From assembly GCA_022592445.1 (NCBI GenBank), contig JABYQR010000018.1:1-64000 (forward strand): a stretch of DNA of 64,000 nucleotides. The letters run 5' to 3'. Positions 38,356 through 50,341 of this stretch are shown here, piece by piece; positions within the stretch are counted from its first letter, which is position 1; each line of letters begins with the position of its first letter. The position numbers and the translations under genes were made by a program. Below the pieces are notes generated by a model. The model saw nothing but the letters and a program-made list of their open reading frames with translations. It was not told where the DNA came from and made no database searches. This stretch comes from Cytidiella melzeri (Eukaryota > Basidiomycota > Agaricomycetes > Polyporales > Irpicaceae).

Positions 38356-38865
38356 ACTGCCGTGACTGTAGTACGCCGCCAGGCGCCAGAAGCGCGTATG
38401 GCACGTGACAGAGTAACGGAGCGCCCAGTTCGCTGCGGGACGTTGTGCCAGTGCGAGCTGACTATCCGAAGTTTCCCGCCTCTGTCCTGGGGGTCGTTAG
38501 TCACAGTGACGACTCGTTATGACCCTGCCTTAAAGTCATCGCTAACAACAATGAACATGCCGACCTGATTTTGTGTCCGAACGTGAAAGTTCAAACGGAA
38601 GCGAAGGACAAGTTCTCTTCTAGTCCGGTTAGTTCATTTCCGATACTCACTACCTCCACCAGTTGCTTACACGTATTCGAAGGCTCAGGTGATTGCGACA
38701 TGAAAATGAATCCGTCGGATTCTTCTCCCCCCAAGGTACAGTAGGCTTTTGCGCGGCCTGATTACTGGCATTGCCCTCGATAATGCGGCAGGGCAGGATA
38801 AACTCCTTCTAGCCTCGCCGCTAGCAGCCTGAGCATGTTTGACATTTCAAACGGCAGAGATGTGT

Positions 38866-38873
38866 TATAAAAT
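38866..38873 (+). promoter_or_regulatory. TATA box of the short-chain dehydrogenase gene
   Basis: TTATAAAA lies 57-64 bp upstream of the ATG at 38930. Confidence 0.55.
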
Positions 38874-38929
38874 GCGGAGGTTCTTTGCGTAGCTATTACT
38901 CTACCAAAGACCTTAGACTACTGCACACA

Positions 38930-39943
38930 ATGTCGACCGCAAAGAAAATCGTCCTCATCACAGGTTGCTCAAAGGGCGGCATTGGCTATGCTCTGTAAGT
39001 GTACTACTAGTTCTTCCGAAGCGCCTGCGTGCTCATGTGTGTGTAGTGCGGACGAGTACGCCAGCCAAGGGTGCAAGGTCTATGCCACTGCACGTCGTCT
39101 CGAATCCATGGCCACCTTCCAGCACCCAAACATCGAGAAGATGGCGCTCGATGTGCTCAGTGACGAGCAAGCCAAAGCGGTTGTTCAAGATATCATCGAA
39201 AAAGAAGGGAAGATTGATGTGTTAGTGAACAACGCTGGTGTCGGTTGTTCGGGTAAGCCGCACAGTCACGGTGCGAAGTGAAATGCACGACCACTCATTT
39301 ACTCGCGTGTTCTCAGGCGCGCTGGCAGACATGCCGATGGAGAAGCTTCAGCGCACATTTAACACGAATCTCTTCGCCGTCATTCGTATGTTCCAGCTGG
39401 TCTTCCCCCACATGGCTGCACGCAAATCTGGCCTTATCGTCAACGTCGGGTCCGTTACTGGCATCATGTTTGTACCCAGCTGGAAATTGTCTACACATAA
39501 AATTGACTGTGTCTCTTCCCAGCCCTGCGCCGTGGACTGGCGTGTATGCGTCGTCCAAAGCCGCATTGCACAGCGCGACGGACGTGCTCTACCAGGAGTG
39601 CAAGCCCTTTAACATCAACGTCACCCTGATTGCCCCTGGCTCGGTCGAATCCAACATTGCCGATACGCAGCGGAAGGCCGGTATGGTGATTCCAGAGAAC
39701 AGTCCCTACAAGCCTTACGCCGACTCTATCAGAAAGAAAGGCTTGATCACTGAAGGCTTAACCGCGCTGCCCGCAGAGGACATGGCCAAGATGGTCGTGA
39801 CGAAGACTTTGTCTTGCACTCCGCCGCGTTACATGACAATGGGAGGAAGCTCTTTCATTTTTGTCATCTTTTCGTGGCTTCCGAGAACATTTGTGCTCAA
39901 TCGAATGTGGAAGCGGTTCGCGTGCACTCGAGAAACGGCCTAG
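38930..39943 (+). CDS. Short-chain dehydrogenase/reductase, Ayr1-like (280 aa)
   Basis: Exons 38930-38994, 39047-39252, 39317-39467 and 39523-39943 join in frame. The Rossmann cofactor motif is slightly modified (LITGCSKGGIGYALA, the TGxxxGIG type). NNAG is present (VLVNNAGVGCSG), as are the catalytic Ser (IVNVGSVTG) and the YxxxK pair (GVYASSKAAL). The C-terminus has a hydrophobic segment (SSFIFVIFSWLPRTFVL), as in membrane-associated relatives. Best match by motif layout is the 1-acyldihydroxyacetone-phosphate reductase (Ayr1) group, which reduces acyl-DHAP to lysophosphatidate with NADPH on lipid droplets/ER (family knowledge). Substrate is not proven by sequence. Confidence 0.88.
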
Positions 39944-40298
39944 GTCGGTGGTTGGGCAAGTGATCCCTCGAACGATTGTGGTGAACGAGTTGTACAATAT
40001 ATTGTTTGGATATTGAACACATTGAATTGCTACCGCCGCGATGATACGTCTTCTGAGAAGTATCTTACATTGGAGAATTTCGAAAGCGGGGAGACGTGGC
40101 TGACTGCAGTAAAACGGTCCGAGCGAGCTACTGATTCGAGGCCTGGCCCAAACGAGCAAAAGCCTCACCAAGCTGACTGGTTCTTAACGTGCTGCCTCCG
40201 CAGCTTTCAGACAGTACGCCATATTGACAGATCTACGCCAATGTCCCGCTTATGCCACAGACATTTCCTGTATCTATCGCAGTGACAGTTACTAACCC
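39944..40298. other. Intergenic between convergent genes, no gene seen
   Basis: 3' flanks of the dehydrogenase and of the DUF6533 gene. An AT-rich stretch near 39990-40010 may serve in 3' processing. Confidence 0.5.
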
Positions 40299-42100
40299 TC
40301 AATAAGTGAGGGATGGTAAAGAAAACAGTCGGCTTACCTGTCCTGTGTCCTTGGTATCACAAGCAGAGCCCTCATCAGGAGCTGCATCCAGCCCTATGAG
40401 CTCAATACCGCCGCGTTCGTTCTCCGAAACGCTACCGCTACTTGGGACATCATCCTCCGAGTCCGATCCGAGCCGGAGGGACTCTCCCATGTTACCAACG
40501 AAGATATCTGAGTTGAAGCGCATTGCGGATCTATGCGCTGCCGTACTTTCTTGGTTGCTTCGGGGATCTCCCAAGGTGCGGTTAACCTGCCGCAGATTGA
40601 GCATGAAGCGGGAAATGACAATTGGCGGTATTCTGTTCCGACAGAGAAGTGGTTATCGGTCGCGAATCGCATAAGGCACACAAGACTTGGGGACGAACAA
40701 TGACACAAACGAGCCGCCAATGATGGAAAAGCCCGCGGGTGCGTTTGACTGTAGTTTTTTTTTGTCAACAGCTGCATTCCGGGTCACAAACTCAGCGATC
40801 GACGTACCAGATCATTGGACAGCAGTACAACGATGTTGACACCGACTAGTGCTCTAGTAGTCCGGTGGTCACGGTGCAGTGCAGCTCAATGAATATGAGC
40901 TGAGGAGAGGTTCAACCATGCCACTCACATGAAGAACAGTGTGCCTAAGATACACATGAGTTCCACGGTATATCTCTGCTACGAGCACATAATAACGGCT
41001 TACCATCTCGAATGAGAATCTCGCTCAGTGGAACCTTGATTTTCAATCGCGAACCTTCTCGGACCGTCCAGATTGTCTTGATCCAGGTCACTACCAGTAC
41101 AATGACATCTGCGAGAATGAGAGAACCGCGGGCGCCGAACAACACTGTTGCGGTGAGCTCTGTAAGATATTCGCATTAAGCATGGGAGCTTGAATATGAC
41201 CCACATCTGGAAACAAAAAAGTTTAATTGAACTCTTATTAGCGTGAGTAACTAACACCTACATACCCTAGCTGAACCTTTATTGGTGAGCCGAAATCCGG
41301 AAGTGCAATGCACTCCGAGGCACCTAGAAATTCGATCGACTCCCTTACGTAGAAAAACTAGATGACAAGTAGTTAGCAATATTGCTGAATCAATGCTCCT
41401 ATGGGAGAATATGCGCTAACCAAATTTGTGGCAAAGGGAGCCATGCTCAATGTGAATACCACTAGGAAGAGCCAGACATTGCGGCCGGAGAGCGCAAAAA
41501 CCCGTAACCCTGAGAACACTAAACGCAATATCTAGTCAGTATAGTACTAACAAGGGTAGGCCAGAGCAGCAGTTGGAGTGACCTACGTGAGGCCGCAACC
41601 AACTGGAGCAGAGCCATTGTGTCCACCACTCTCAACAGGGCTCGACAGCTTCAAAATGTCAGAATATATATGTCGGGTCAGAGGAAATAACATCCACCTC
41701 TGTAAAGATATATTAGTATGGAAAGTGGCGTATGTCAACAGTTGAAAGACACACGATAGGAGTCGGTGCTGGCAGAAGCGTTGCAATGATGTCGATAAGA
41801 GCTGCGTAACGATTCACCGCAAAGATCCACGTAGAGAGTGTCCATCTCTCGGCCCAAATGTACTTTACCTCCTGATCAAGCGTCACTAACCATTCATAAC
41901 AGTAGAGTGCTAAATTGCGTATAGACCATCAGCAACGCAGCCATGCGCAAGGGGTAACGTGCTCACCTGTTATTGAGACAGTCAGATAGGTCACAATTTG
42001 TCTAGACACCAGATTTTTGTCAGCGATGAGGTATGGATCAACATTGGAATACCCATTACTCGGATTGGAGAGCAGATATATCAAGACCTTCCGCTTGAGT
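40299..42100 (-). CDS. DUF6533 integral membrane protein (multi-exon; start uncertain)
   Basis: Minus-strand exons read NLVSRQIVTYLTVSIT, then ALYCYEWLVTLDQEVKYIW with NRYAALIDIIATLLPAPTP. This is the DUF6533 signature of a membrane helix followed by D/E-E-x-x-x-I-W and N-R-Y. Next come GLRVFALSGRNVWLFLVVF, FFYVRESIEFLGASECIALP, GARGSLILADVIVLVVTW and SRLKIKVPLSEILIRDG. The cytosolic tail is FMLNLRQVNRTLGDPRSN and an acidic Ser-rich region to the stop at 40299. Several predicted membrane helices fit the seven-helix plan of this mushroom-expanded family of unknown function. The initiating codon is not clear: the DUF frame is open upstream to an ATG at 42168, but that start gives an atypical N-terminus. 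Small exons around 41530-41700 and 40860-40930 are uncertain. Confidence 0.75.
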
Positions 42101-42179
42101 GGAGTTTGACATGTCCAAAGAGGAGTTGACCAGAAAGCGGAAAGGCACACACAGTCGTCGTACTCCAAGGCTCTGTTTT

Positions 42180-42800
42180 ATACATGCACTAGCTCAAGTC
42201 ATGGGAGCGTAGCAGGGAAGTTGACCGTCACAATGGTGGGAACTTCCTCTGCGGTGAATATCAGGAAACAGAAAACAGTCAACCCACGCTAAGTACCAGC
42301 CTCCACGGACTGCCCCAGAGCACACCGCCGGGATGCTCGTAAATTTGACGTTGTTTCCTGATGGACACAGCCGAACCAACTCAGCTCAGCTTCAGAATTC
42401 AAAGCTTTTCCATGCTGCGGTTCTCTAACGTTGGTATCATGATAGTATGTACGTGGCATTGCGTTACCTGTCAACTGCAGCAAGCAGGGAATCCGGCTTT
42501 TAGTTCACACTTCACATCTTAGCATTGATGAATATCGCTCACCCTAATCCACAATATGAACGACTTGGGATAGAGGAAAGCTAGGCAAAGAGTCAGCCAT
42601 GTCCTGTCTTCACGTATTCACTCTGTCCGGTGAGTAAGGTCGGAGAAGGTTGATCTCAAAGATCAGCGAAGCCGATGGGGGTGGAATGAAGACATATCAG
42701 CAGCGACATGATATGAGAATGATAATACAACAGACATGAGTACAGCAGTGGAAGCCCGCGGCGTACAGGACGTTGGAACAAGAAAGAGAGTGAATAAAAG
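42180..42800. other. Intergenic, no gene seen
   Basis: Between the DUF6533 gene and the 3' end of MYND-TM copy B. Only short frames without family resemblance. It may hold the 5' exon of the DUF6533 gene. Confidence 0.4.
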
Positions 42801-42807
42801 AGCTCAG

Positions 42808-44948
42808 CTATCCCGTAACCTGAAAAGACAAGTTGAGAAGCCACTGCTGAACGTATTCAAACATATAGATGTTCACTTCATGCCAAAACCACGAATGCAC
42901 GAGTTCAAGCAGAGTATGAGGGATGCGCACATAACCGAAGAACAGAAGAACGAGGAAAACCACCGAGCTCAATAGGAAAAAGCTGGTGGCGACAACGAGC
43001 AATAGGAGAAAGAGAAACCCAAACGGAAGTATGAAGAAGAAAGCCCCGAGTATAGCGACTAGTGTGGATCCATACGTATCCTCAACCGGCGTCTCAGAAT
43101 CTCGGGGTGTAGCAGGGAACACTGCATTTTCCTCAGCGTATTCTCCCCGTCGAAGTCCCTTCGAGTCTTCTGCCTGCACGTGATCTCCTGTTTGTTGCTC
43201 ATCTATGCGCTGATGTGGCTGATGAACCAAATCGCTCGAGTCTTCCTCAGCCTGATGCAGCTCCAGCATGGACGGGGGATTGCTCGGAGGTGCATCCAAT
43301 TCGTCCGGTAGTTCTTGTAGTGTAATCTCGTACTCCCGCTCAAGCTGGTGCTTCAAGGATGTCCGAGTGTATCCGGACATCCTCCAATTCTCGGCGAAAG
43401 GGATCAGTATGTAGTACATCAGCTGTACCGATTCGGGGTCGCCGTTGCACAATGCTGTTGATCGAGGGTAAGGAAGAACCTCAGCATAGCGATTCAAAAA
43501 GCAAATGCTCGCTTACCCTCGTTTCGCAGTGTCAAGAACCCTATCCTGTCTAAATTGGGAATTAGCAAAGTGGAGGAAATCAGACAGCAGCTGCGACTCA
43601 CCGAAAATCGGACAGACAGTCACGCCCTGGTCAGGGAGAGGGTGAGGGAATATAAACTAGCATGACACAATAAGCATAGGTCTCTATCGTGTTTACCGAA
43701 CAGAAACTTACGGTGTAATCGACGTAGGGAGGCTGAGAGAGGAAAGAGATTTGATGCAGAAGGTGAGGCGACCGTCTGAAGGACGGTTCAGGTTCGGGAA
43801 TACGGGCGTCAGGATTGCTGGTAGAACCACGAGCCTGTGGCTGAGGCTCGCTGCCAGCTTCTAATGCCTTCCCACAGATGACTCTATGGGGAATGGGCAC
43901 GCCGTTTTTCCAGTTTTCAACTTGGCATTCGCTGGAAATATGATTCATTTCAACCATAGTGTGTAACAACCCGCCGACTTACCGAGAGCAGTATGTAATC
44001 TTACGATTGACCGTGAGACAGCCTCCGCATGCACGTAGCCGTTTTCCAGGTTCCAAGGACATCTCGGGAGTACCGCAATGCCAGCAAACTTTGTGCTGCT
44101 CAGGCTGGAGGCGATGAAGCTCAGCTTTCAGTTCTTTGTATGCGTTCTTCCCATATGTTTCATTGAGGACCTTTATTAGCTGCGTCCGATGTTCTGGTGT
44201 TTCTCGTGGTCCTCGTGCCACTGCGTACTCTTCAGAATGTCCATGCTAGAACGCAATGTTGAGCACATATCAAAGAACAAAAAATGCACCTGCACAGGCT
44301 CACAAAGGCGAGGAATATGTTCCAGAGCGCCATACTTGCGAAGTAGGTCCTATCGAGGAGACTTTTGTTGACCCACGCCTTCCAGCCTGGAAAACCATCG
44401 TGGAGGTCACCCATCGACAACGCCCAGATATAGTCAATCTTGGGATGAGGAATAAAGATCGGACTCGTAATTCTGGCAGTCTCAGAGAGGGGCATCGAAG
44501 GAAGAATTTCCCGGAGCAGGCGTAGGTACTCGGTGCCGTTCCAAGCACTCAGTGAGCGCAGAGTGAATTCTGGACAAAGACCTCGCCTCTCTTCTAGCCA
44601 CGCAACACACGAGGCACGATACAGCCCCTCCAAAACAACCTCTCGACGCTGTTGTTCCGCCATCTTCTTCCAGTTTCGCTCAAAATCTTCGCCGACACAT
44701 GCAGGAATCACAGCACGTGCCAGATCAGATTGCAGGCTGCAGATCTCTCGGCACTTCTGCTGGCAATGGAGAGGATTGTCTGGAAGAGCCAGCAACGCCA
44801 AGCTTTGTGGTGAGAAAGAACCAACAGTGGGCCTGGGGAGGTTTCGTAGTGGCCGGTCATAAAAGTCTGACAAGTCTTTTGCCCAAGATGCTTCCCAAGC
44901 CAGTCTGTCTGTGTGCTTATCAGGACGTGATCTCTGTTGAGGATACAT
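42808..44948 (-). CDS. MYND zinc-finger / C-terminal transmembrane protein, copy B (intact)
   Basis: Starts MYPQQRSRPDKH at 44948. The N-terminal helical domain includes REICSLQSDLARAVIPAC, REVVLEGLYRASCVAWLEER and PHPKIDYIWALSM. After an intron (phase 0) comes the zinc finger CWHCG, CGGCLTVNRKITYCSR joined to ECQVENWKNG, then PHRVICGK. This is the full MYND C/C, C/C, C/C, H/C set. Next are PSFRRSPHLLHQISFL with PPYVDYT, two very small exons (FIFPHPLPDQG..., DRIGFLTLRNE), and ALCNGDPESVQLMYYILIPF. A long polar linker follows, and the C-terminus has two or three hydrophobic helices (LVAILGAFFFILPFGFLFLL and following). It is likely a membrane-anchored protein with a cytosolic MYND domain, a protein-protein interaction module (family knowledge). 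Function unknown; no SET domain is visible. Confidence 0.85.
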
Positions 44949-44949
44949 G

Positions 44950-45800
44950 GCTAGTAACGTTTGAAGTCTAGTGGGGTGAAGACCTGTCGAAATGTGCCTT
45001 CGAGGGACGAAAAATTTGTGCTTGTTGGTCTGCCCAGGGGACCACGAGGAAAGAGCGTGAAGACTTTATTCTAGGATTGCACACTCTTGCCACGGGGTCC
45101 GCAGTCAGTCGCACGCTCCAGACACGTATTAAGTAAGACTATCGACTTGAGTTTAGCTATACCGAGACGCAGGCGGAGCAAAGCAGGTGGCGTACTGATT
45201 GTAGCTGCCCAAACCCTTTGTGGTAGTAGTCGAGGGTCTAGGGGCAGACTAGAAGAAATATCCGACCTACGAACGTCTCGTAAAATGAGCTGACGTTGTC
45301 GAAAGAGGGATTCAATGGTGGGTGGTGGAACGCAGGCGCGCAAGGGACAGATTATATACGCTTACGTAAGCTGTAAGTCCATTGTTGATATATAACGTTG
45401 ATATTCGGACATGTACATTGCCAGCACGAAAGAAATCGTCGCACCCTATTGGTACCGCACAATAGTAAGGACAAGCTTCAGACACGCCCACAGCTAGTTC
45501 TAGTCATCCTTGCCTAGTGACTACTACTTACTCCGCTATTTCCAGCACTGCCACACCCTCCCACTACTCCATCTCAAACGACTCCTATCTCTTCTGCCTG
45601 TTTTTCCAAAGAATAGCGATAGGGGGACGTAGGACAGCAGTGACAGAAGGCAACTGCACTACAGTACTCCTTACGTTTGGACCAAACGTACAGTTCAAGC
45701 TGCTAGCTACAGTACGCACGCGTCATTTCCTTCACATCGACCACACCTCACGGAACACCAATTTAAACAAGAGTGCCTTACAGCTGTAGTTAGGAGAACG
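44950..45800. other. Upstream region of MYND-TM copy B and unique spacer
   Basis: Contains the conserved 5'-flank block (45292-45328, see 38319 entry) and the left copy of a direct repeat (45425-45515). No gene is supported, although open minus-strand frames with one hydrophobic segment occur at 45707-45925. Confidence 0.4.
45425..45515 (+). repeat. Direct repeat flanking the kinase segment, left copy
   Basis: CGAAAGAAATCGTC, TACCGCACAATAGTAAGGACAA, ACGCCCACA and CTAGTCATCCT occur in this order here and, with the middle spaced differently, at 50241-50341 (CGAAAGAAATCGTC, TACCGCACGAATAGTTAGTACAA split by one or two bases, ACGCCCACA, CTAGTCATCCT). Same orientation, about 4.8 kb apart. Confidence 0.65.
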
Positions 45801-46431
45801 AGGAGTGCGATTGTGACTAGAAAGAGGTTGCGCTTCAAATTCTCATTCCTACTACAAGTGTCTAGTCGAACGTCCTCAGTGACATCGTTCACAGGCATTT
45901 CAAGTTCTGTTCCTTTTACAAGCATCCGGTAAGGTTTCTGCTTTGCCCAATCTCTTTACCTCTTACCTCAGGCTACCACCTGCAGTGGCCAAACCGACGA
46001 GCAACGGCTATGTGCCATTCGCTTCGACAAAGGTTTCAGTGTCCCAAATTCCTACGTATTATGGAGCACTGGTAACTATGTCGAAGTTTGAAGGATTTCA
46101 GTGGCGTCATCGTGAACTTGGAAGTATCAAACCCTGGGACTTGATAATGCTGGCAAAGCGCCACTTCAGGCTCATTTACGCCGAATTCTCGCAGAACGGG
46201 AACACTGACAAGACAGATGAGGGTTTTTATGCACAGAGACCTGCCAGCCGTAAGTATATTCGTATCAGATTCCACGTCTGAGGTCTAACCAACCTATGTT
46301 GATTGAGGACAGCGAACGGAGTAGATCCCCAATATGGTTCATCTTGGCAGCGGCTTTGGCAGAAATCACTCGTCGATGCGGTGCGGAAGCTCATGATGGA
46401 CATGGCAGACGTTGCTAGAGCATCGAAATGA
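45800..46431 (+). CDS. Small spliced gene, unidentified (5' end uncertain)
   Basis: Three blocks join by good splice signals in consistent phase. First, VTRKRLRFKFSFLLQVSSRT...VPFTSI ends at a GTAAGG donor near 45930. Second, LPPAVAKPTSNGYVPFASTK and WRHRELGSIKPWDLIMLAKR run to a GTAAGT near 46251. Third, from 46313, NGVDPQYGSSWQRLWQKSL and VRKLMMDMADVARASK end at TGA 46429-46431. I do not recognise the family and cannot fix the start codon. It lies between the left direct repeat and the kinase gene. Confidence 0.4.
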
Positions 46432-47101
46432 AAGGACTATAGTTAGGCTTTTTCTACCAAGGAACCGTTGTGACTATCTGACCGATGAAACAGAGCGACG
46501 TGTATACTTTCGCGTATGTGGTTGGTGATACTTTGGGATCAACGCTGTCCCGCAGTTGTAAACGGGTGCGGCGCCATTCGATCAGGGAAGATGTAGTTGG
46601 CGAGGTCTGCCCACTCTGCAAAAGGTGCATGGTTTCCGAACGTCGCATATATTCCTTACTGTACAAAAGGGATGAGGCGTGGCTTTGAAACGACGTCTCA
46701 ATGGCGTGGGACGTGAGTTATTGTTGTTAGTTGCTGCCCACTCAGTATAAATACAAGTCTAACATGATTTCGAAACAAGCCACTTACAGGTCTCCCAGGG
46801 TTCGAACCAGAAACAACTAGCCGAAACGATTCAAGACTTAGCTAATGCAGGGTGGCGCCCTATAGGATCCTAATGTTGGCTTCGCAACCTTGTTCTCTCT
46901 TGAAGCGGCGTCTCCGAAGTCCCGGTTACCCGCAACGTCTTATACAATGTAGGTATGACAACAATTGCTTGCGCTTGATGTAGATCTATCGTCGCCGCAT
47001 ACCTGGTACTGCTCTTGTTGCTTTAACAGGCGATACTTATAAGGTGAGCATTGTTTGCGCTCGATATTTAAACAACTCACGCAGACTTGACCGGTATCAC
47101 A
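46432..47101. other. Intergenic; one B-box-like motif
   Basis: A palindromic GGTTCGAACC near 46799-46808 resembles a pol III B box, but no tRNA cloverleaf could be built on either strand (see rejected list). Otherwise no gene. Confidence 0.4.
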
Positions 47102-49878
47102 ATGCCTAGCTTCTCAACTTCGCGCTTGGACACACCACCTCAACCCGGACACAGCAAAACCCCGAGCAATCTTCTCATCGAGACTGAGAGAAAGGGCAAT
47201 CCGAAATGGGGCATGCCATTTCTGTTAAGTTGTACGTCTTTCCAATGAATGGCAAAATCCGTTGCAGCCAGATTGCTAAATATTCTCGATCAAGTAATCA
47301 ATGTGGAGGTTCCAGTTTTGGGCACTCCGATCTCTGTCGAGGTTTACTGCGATGGAGTCAGTATCATCAAAGTTGAAGGCAACGATTCACCAAACTGCGC
47401 ATCGAAAACCCTCGTCGGGCCGTCTGCGCCTCTAGAGTTGTAAGTCTTATGATTGCGGTACCGGGCGGGGGGCTGAGGCTGTACCATAGCCTGGCTACAA
47501 CGAGCCACGATTCTCAAATTTCCGTGGATGTCTGCCTACGTGTTAGAAAAAGGCACAAGCCTCTGCCATTGCCTAGATATTCATTCCCTTTATGGGAGAT
47601 GATCAGCAAGATGAAAACCAGTGCGTTATACCATACTCTCCGTTCAGTCGCAGTGTGATAATCCAAGTGTAGAGAGCACCTTGGCAATGAATATCCACAA
47701 GGATATGACTATTATCTTGGACTTACGAGTGCACGAAGAGAAAATCCCAGAATTAACCGCTCTATTGAAGGCCCCATGCGACAAGCGCTCCTCTATTGTC
47801 CCAACCTTGAGGACCTTGCATGAACTCATATACAACATTGAAAAGCTGTCTGTGGACGAGGCAAACTTCGTGAGCCCATGTTGTGGTCAACGCAAACCGT
47901 GACAAGGCACTGAATTTTTCATGATTAGCGAATCGTATGGTATCATCTCGCCTCGTTATATTCGTATCTGCAGACATACCTCTCCAAGAAAAAAGATTTG
48001 GTACTGCACGACCGATATGACCTCGAGCACGAGGCTATCGACATTAGAAACCTTCGGTATAACGCTCTCGAAGACCTCTTGAAGCACATGTCAGCTTTCG
48101 CGGATTTTGCTTTGCGCTGCAGGGACGAGTTTCGCGCCAGGGGGGGCTTTCCCGTAGTTCACGGAGATCCTCGGAAAGACCTGATTGAGTGCATGGCACA
48201 GTGCTCTCCTTTTCTTTGCTCTTTAGCACATCTATATTTCGGTGAAGTTTTTATCTTTCATGCGTGATGTTTTGAAGTTCTAATATGCTTGCTATCCAGT
48301 TGCAACCTATCCAGCCGTCCCTCTGCTTCTCAGGAACAAATCGGACCTGTCGAAGTTTCAGTATTTGGTTCTTCGTAACAGAACTCGGATGAAACTATTC
48401 TTGCAAGGAGACATTGCAGAGCTAGCAGAGGTCCCCGACGAAAATGCCCGCTTGTTGGAGTACGTTCTCTCCAAAGCACAACTGGAGTGGCGAGAAGACA
48501 GGGATTGGCCCTGGAATTCCTTTACTGCCTCGTTGATCATCGCTGGGGGGCCTATTTATAACGACGCAGTGCAACTTATTAAGAAAGTGAGTACTTGTCC
48601 CGTACATACGAGAGAAGTCAACTTATGATCTTCTAGGAAATCGACCGTTCGGGCCCGAATGAGACGGCGACCAGAGATCGCCTTCGAAGGCTACTAACCC
48701 ACATCTTGCAGAAGACTGGCTTAACCCCAGAGCGCCTACTCATGAGGAAGGACGTATTGGTTGTCGACTCTAAAATTCAGGACAGGATGAACAAAAAAAT
48801 TGACCCCACCTCCGTGGATGGGCATGGCAGTTATGCAAACGTCTACAAGGGCTGTTTGATAAAGATGGTCAAGCGTGATGACAATCACTCGGTCCGGCAG
48901 TACACCCACGTAGCACTGAAGTGTCTTCGGCTTCCTCCAAACTGCAGGTACCTCTCAGAGCGAAACGACTACAAAAAGGCACGTCGTTGTAAGGGCTGCT
49001 CTGTGGCGTGAATCTGATCCAAATCTTGTATTAGAAAACGATATTGGAGCTCGTCAGCGCATGGACTTTGAGCCACAAGCATGTTTTACCCTTGCTCGGA
49101 GTGTCATATGACTTCGGTCCGTTGACATTGGTATCACCCTGGATGGCCAATGACAGCGTAATCAAACGACTACAGCATTTCCAAGACACGGGAAGGTATC
49201 TTGGTCAACTTTATAAAATCAGCCACAGATGGGTGAGCAATGGAGAGTTGTCGACGGAGACGCGCTCAACTCAAATGTCGAACAGATTGGCGAGATTGCG
49301 GATGGGATCGACTACGTTCATCGTGAAGGGATAGTTCACGGAGATCTTCGTGGTGTGCGTATCCAGTCTTCCTTACCAACGACTTCATCGATCTCATCGT
49401 CACTTCAGGTCAATATTCTCGTTGACAAGGATGACCACATTAAAATAGCGGATTTCGGTCTCTCCCTCTTCGCTGAGGGCCATAGTGGCAACTACTATTC
49501 GCGAAGGGTGGGCCATCCCTTATGGACAGCACCAGAGATAATCGACCCCAATGATCCCATGTTGCGGCTGCGCCCTACGCGCCAGAGTGACATATACTCT
49601 TTCGCAATGGTGTGCGTGGAGGTGAGTATCATATTGTAGTTCTATTCTACAAGTCATCTAATCGAGGTCCTATCTAGCTATTTACGGTAGACATGCCTAT
49701 AGTACCTCCTGGTGAACATCGTCCAAGACGTCCTTCTATTCCAGATCCCGGACACAAGTATTACATGGCGAGCGAGCTATGGAATATCGTTGAGCAGTGT
49801 TGGGACGAGAACCCGGAAAAACGACTATCTAGCCACGCACTCAAAGCGAGTTTGAAGAGTATCGGTTTAGGAACGTAG
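47102..49878 (+). CDS. TKL-like Ser/Thr protein kinase with C2-like N-terminal region
   Basis: Likely start MPSFSTSRLDTPPQPGHSK at 47102, joined across short introns to LLNILDQVINVEVPVLGTPI and DVCLRVRKRHKPLPLPRYSF. The latter is a beta-rich, C2-like layout (inference). A helical region follows (VHEEKIPELTALLKAPC, LRYNALEDLLKHMSAFADF, LAEVPDENARLLEYVLSKAQ). The kinase domain has a Gly-loop GHGSYANVYKG, VAK-type lysine VALKCLRL, LSHKHVLPLLGV, catalytic loop YVHREGIVHGDLRG-VNILVDK (His-Gly-Asp in place of HRD), DFGLSLFAEG, APEI(I) and SDIYSFAMVCVE. It ends WNIVEQCWDENPEKRLSS before the stop at 49878. The HGD variant retains the catalytic Asp and is common in mushroom TKL expansions (family knowledge). 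Probably active; target unknown. Confidence 0.82.
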
Positions 49879-49959
49879 ACCTGCATGTTACCAACGTCAT
49901 GAAATCTGTGGATTACATATTCGTAACGCTATGACTGTGCTGCCAGTGTGTCCGTAGGC

Positions 49960-50020
49960 CCGGGCAGGTACGTTCGATTTTGGACCTGCGACGTACCTAT
50001 TGATGAGCCCTTGATCTTGA
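49960..50020. other. Imperfect inverted repeat in the 3' flank of the kinase gene
   Basis: CAGGTACGTTCG (about 49964-49975) and CGACGTACCT (about 49989-49998) are near-complementary around a short loop and could form a hairpin in RNA or DNA. The rest of 49880-50235 shows no gene. Confidence 0.3.
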
Positions 50021-50240
50021 GTCAATCACTGCTCACCAGTAACGCCAGTGAGACTCGCATGAGTAAGTGGTGCTATTTTGCATGTTGTGGTAAGTACTGA
50101 GGTGAGCCCGTTACGTATACGTCAGGCCCACCAAGTTACGAGCATAAGTACCCATAGAACCCTGGAATGTTCACCAAGAGGTTATATCACAAAATCCGGA
50201 AAAATGGTCGTTTATTTCCTTAATTACAGTGGCGTTGAGC

Positions 50241-50341
50241 AGCGAAAGAAATCGTCAAACCGGTACTGATACATGAGCTACTTGTAGTACCGCACGAATA
50301 GTTAGTACAAACTTGGGGAACGCCCACATCTAGTCATCCTG
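50241..50341 (+). repeat. Direct repeat flanking the kinase segment, right copy
   Basis: Partner of 45425-45515. It runs up to the stop codon region of the questin-oxidase-like gene, so its last bases (CTAGTCATCCT) overlap the 3' end of that gene on the other strand. Confidence 0.65.

Noticed and set aside
46780..46860. Possible tRNA gene (GGTTCGAACC B-box-like word)
   Set aside because: On the minus strand an A-box-like TAGCTAAGT lies only about 37 bases before it, the T stem has a mismatch and no acceptor stem pairs. On the plus strand no stems form. Probably chance or a decayed SINE-like relic.
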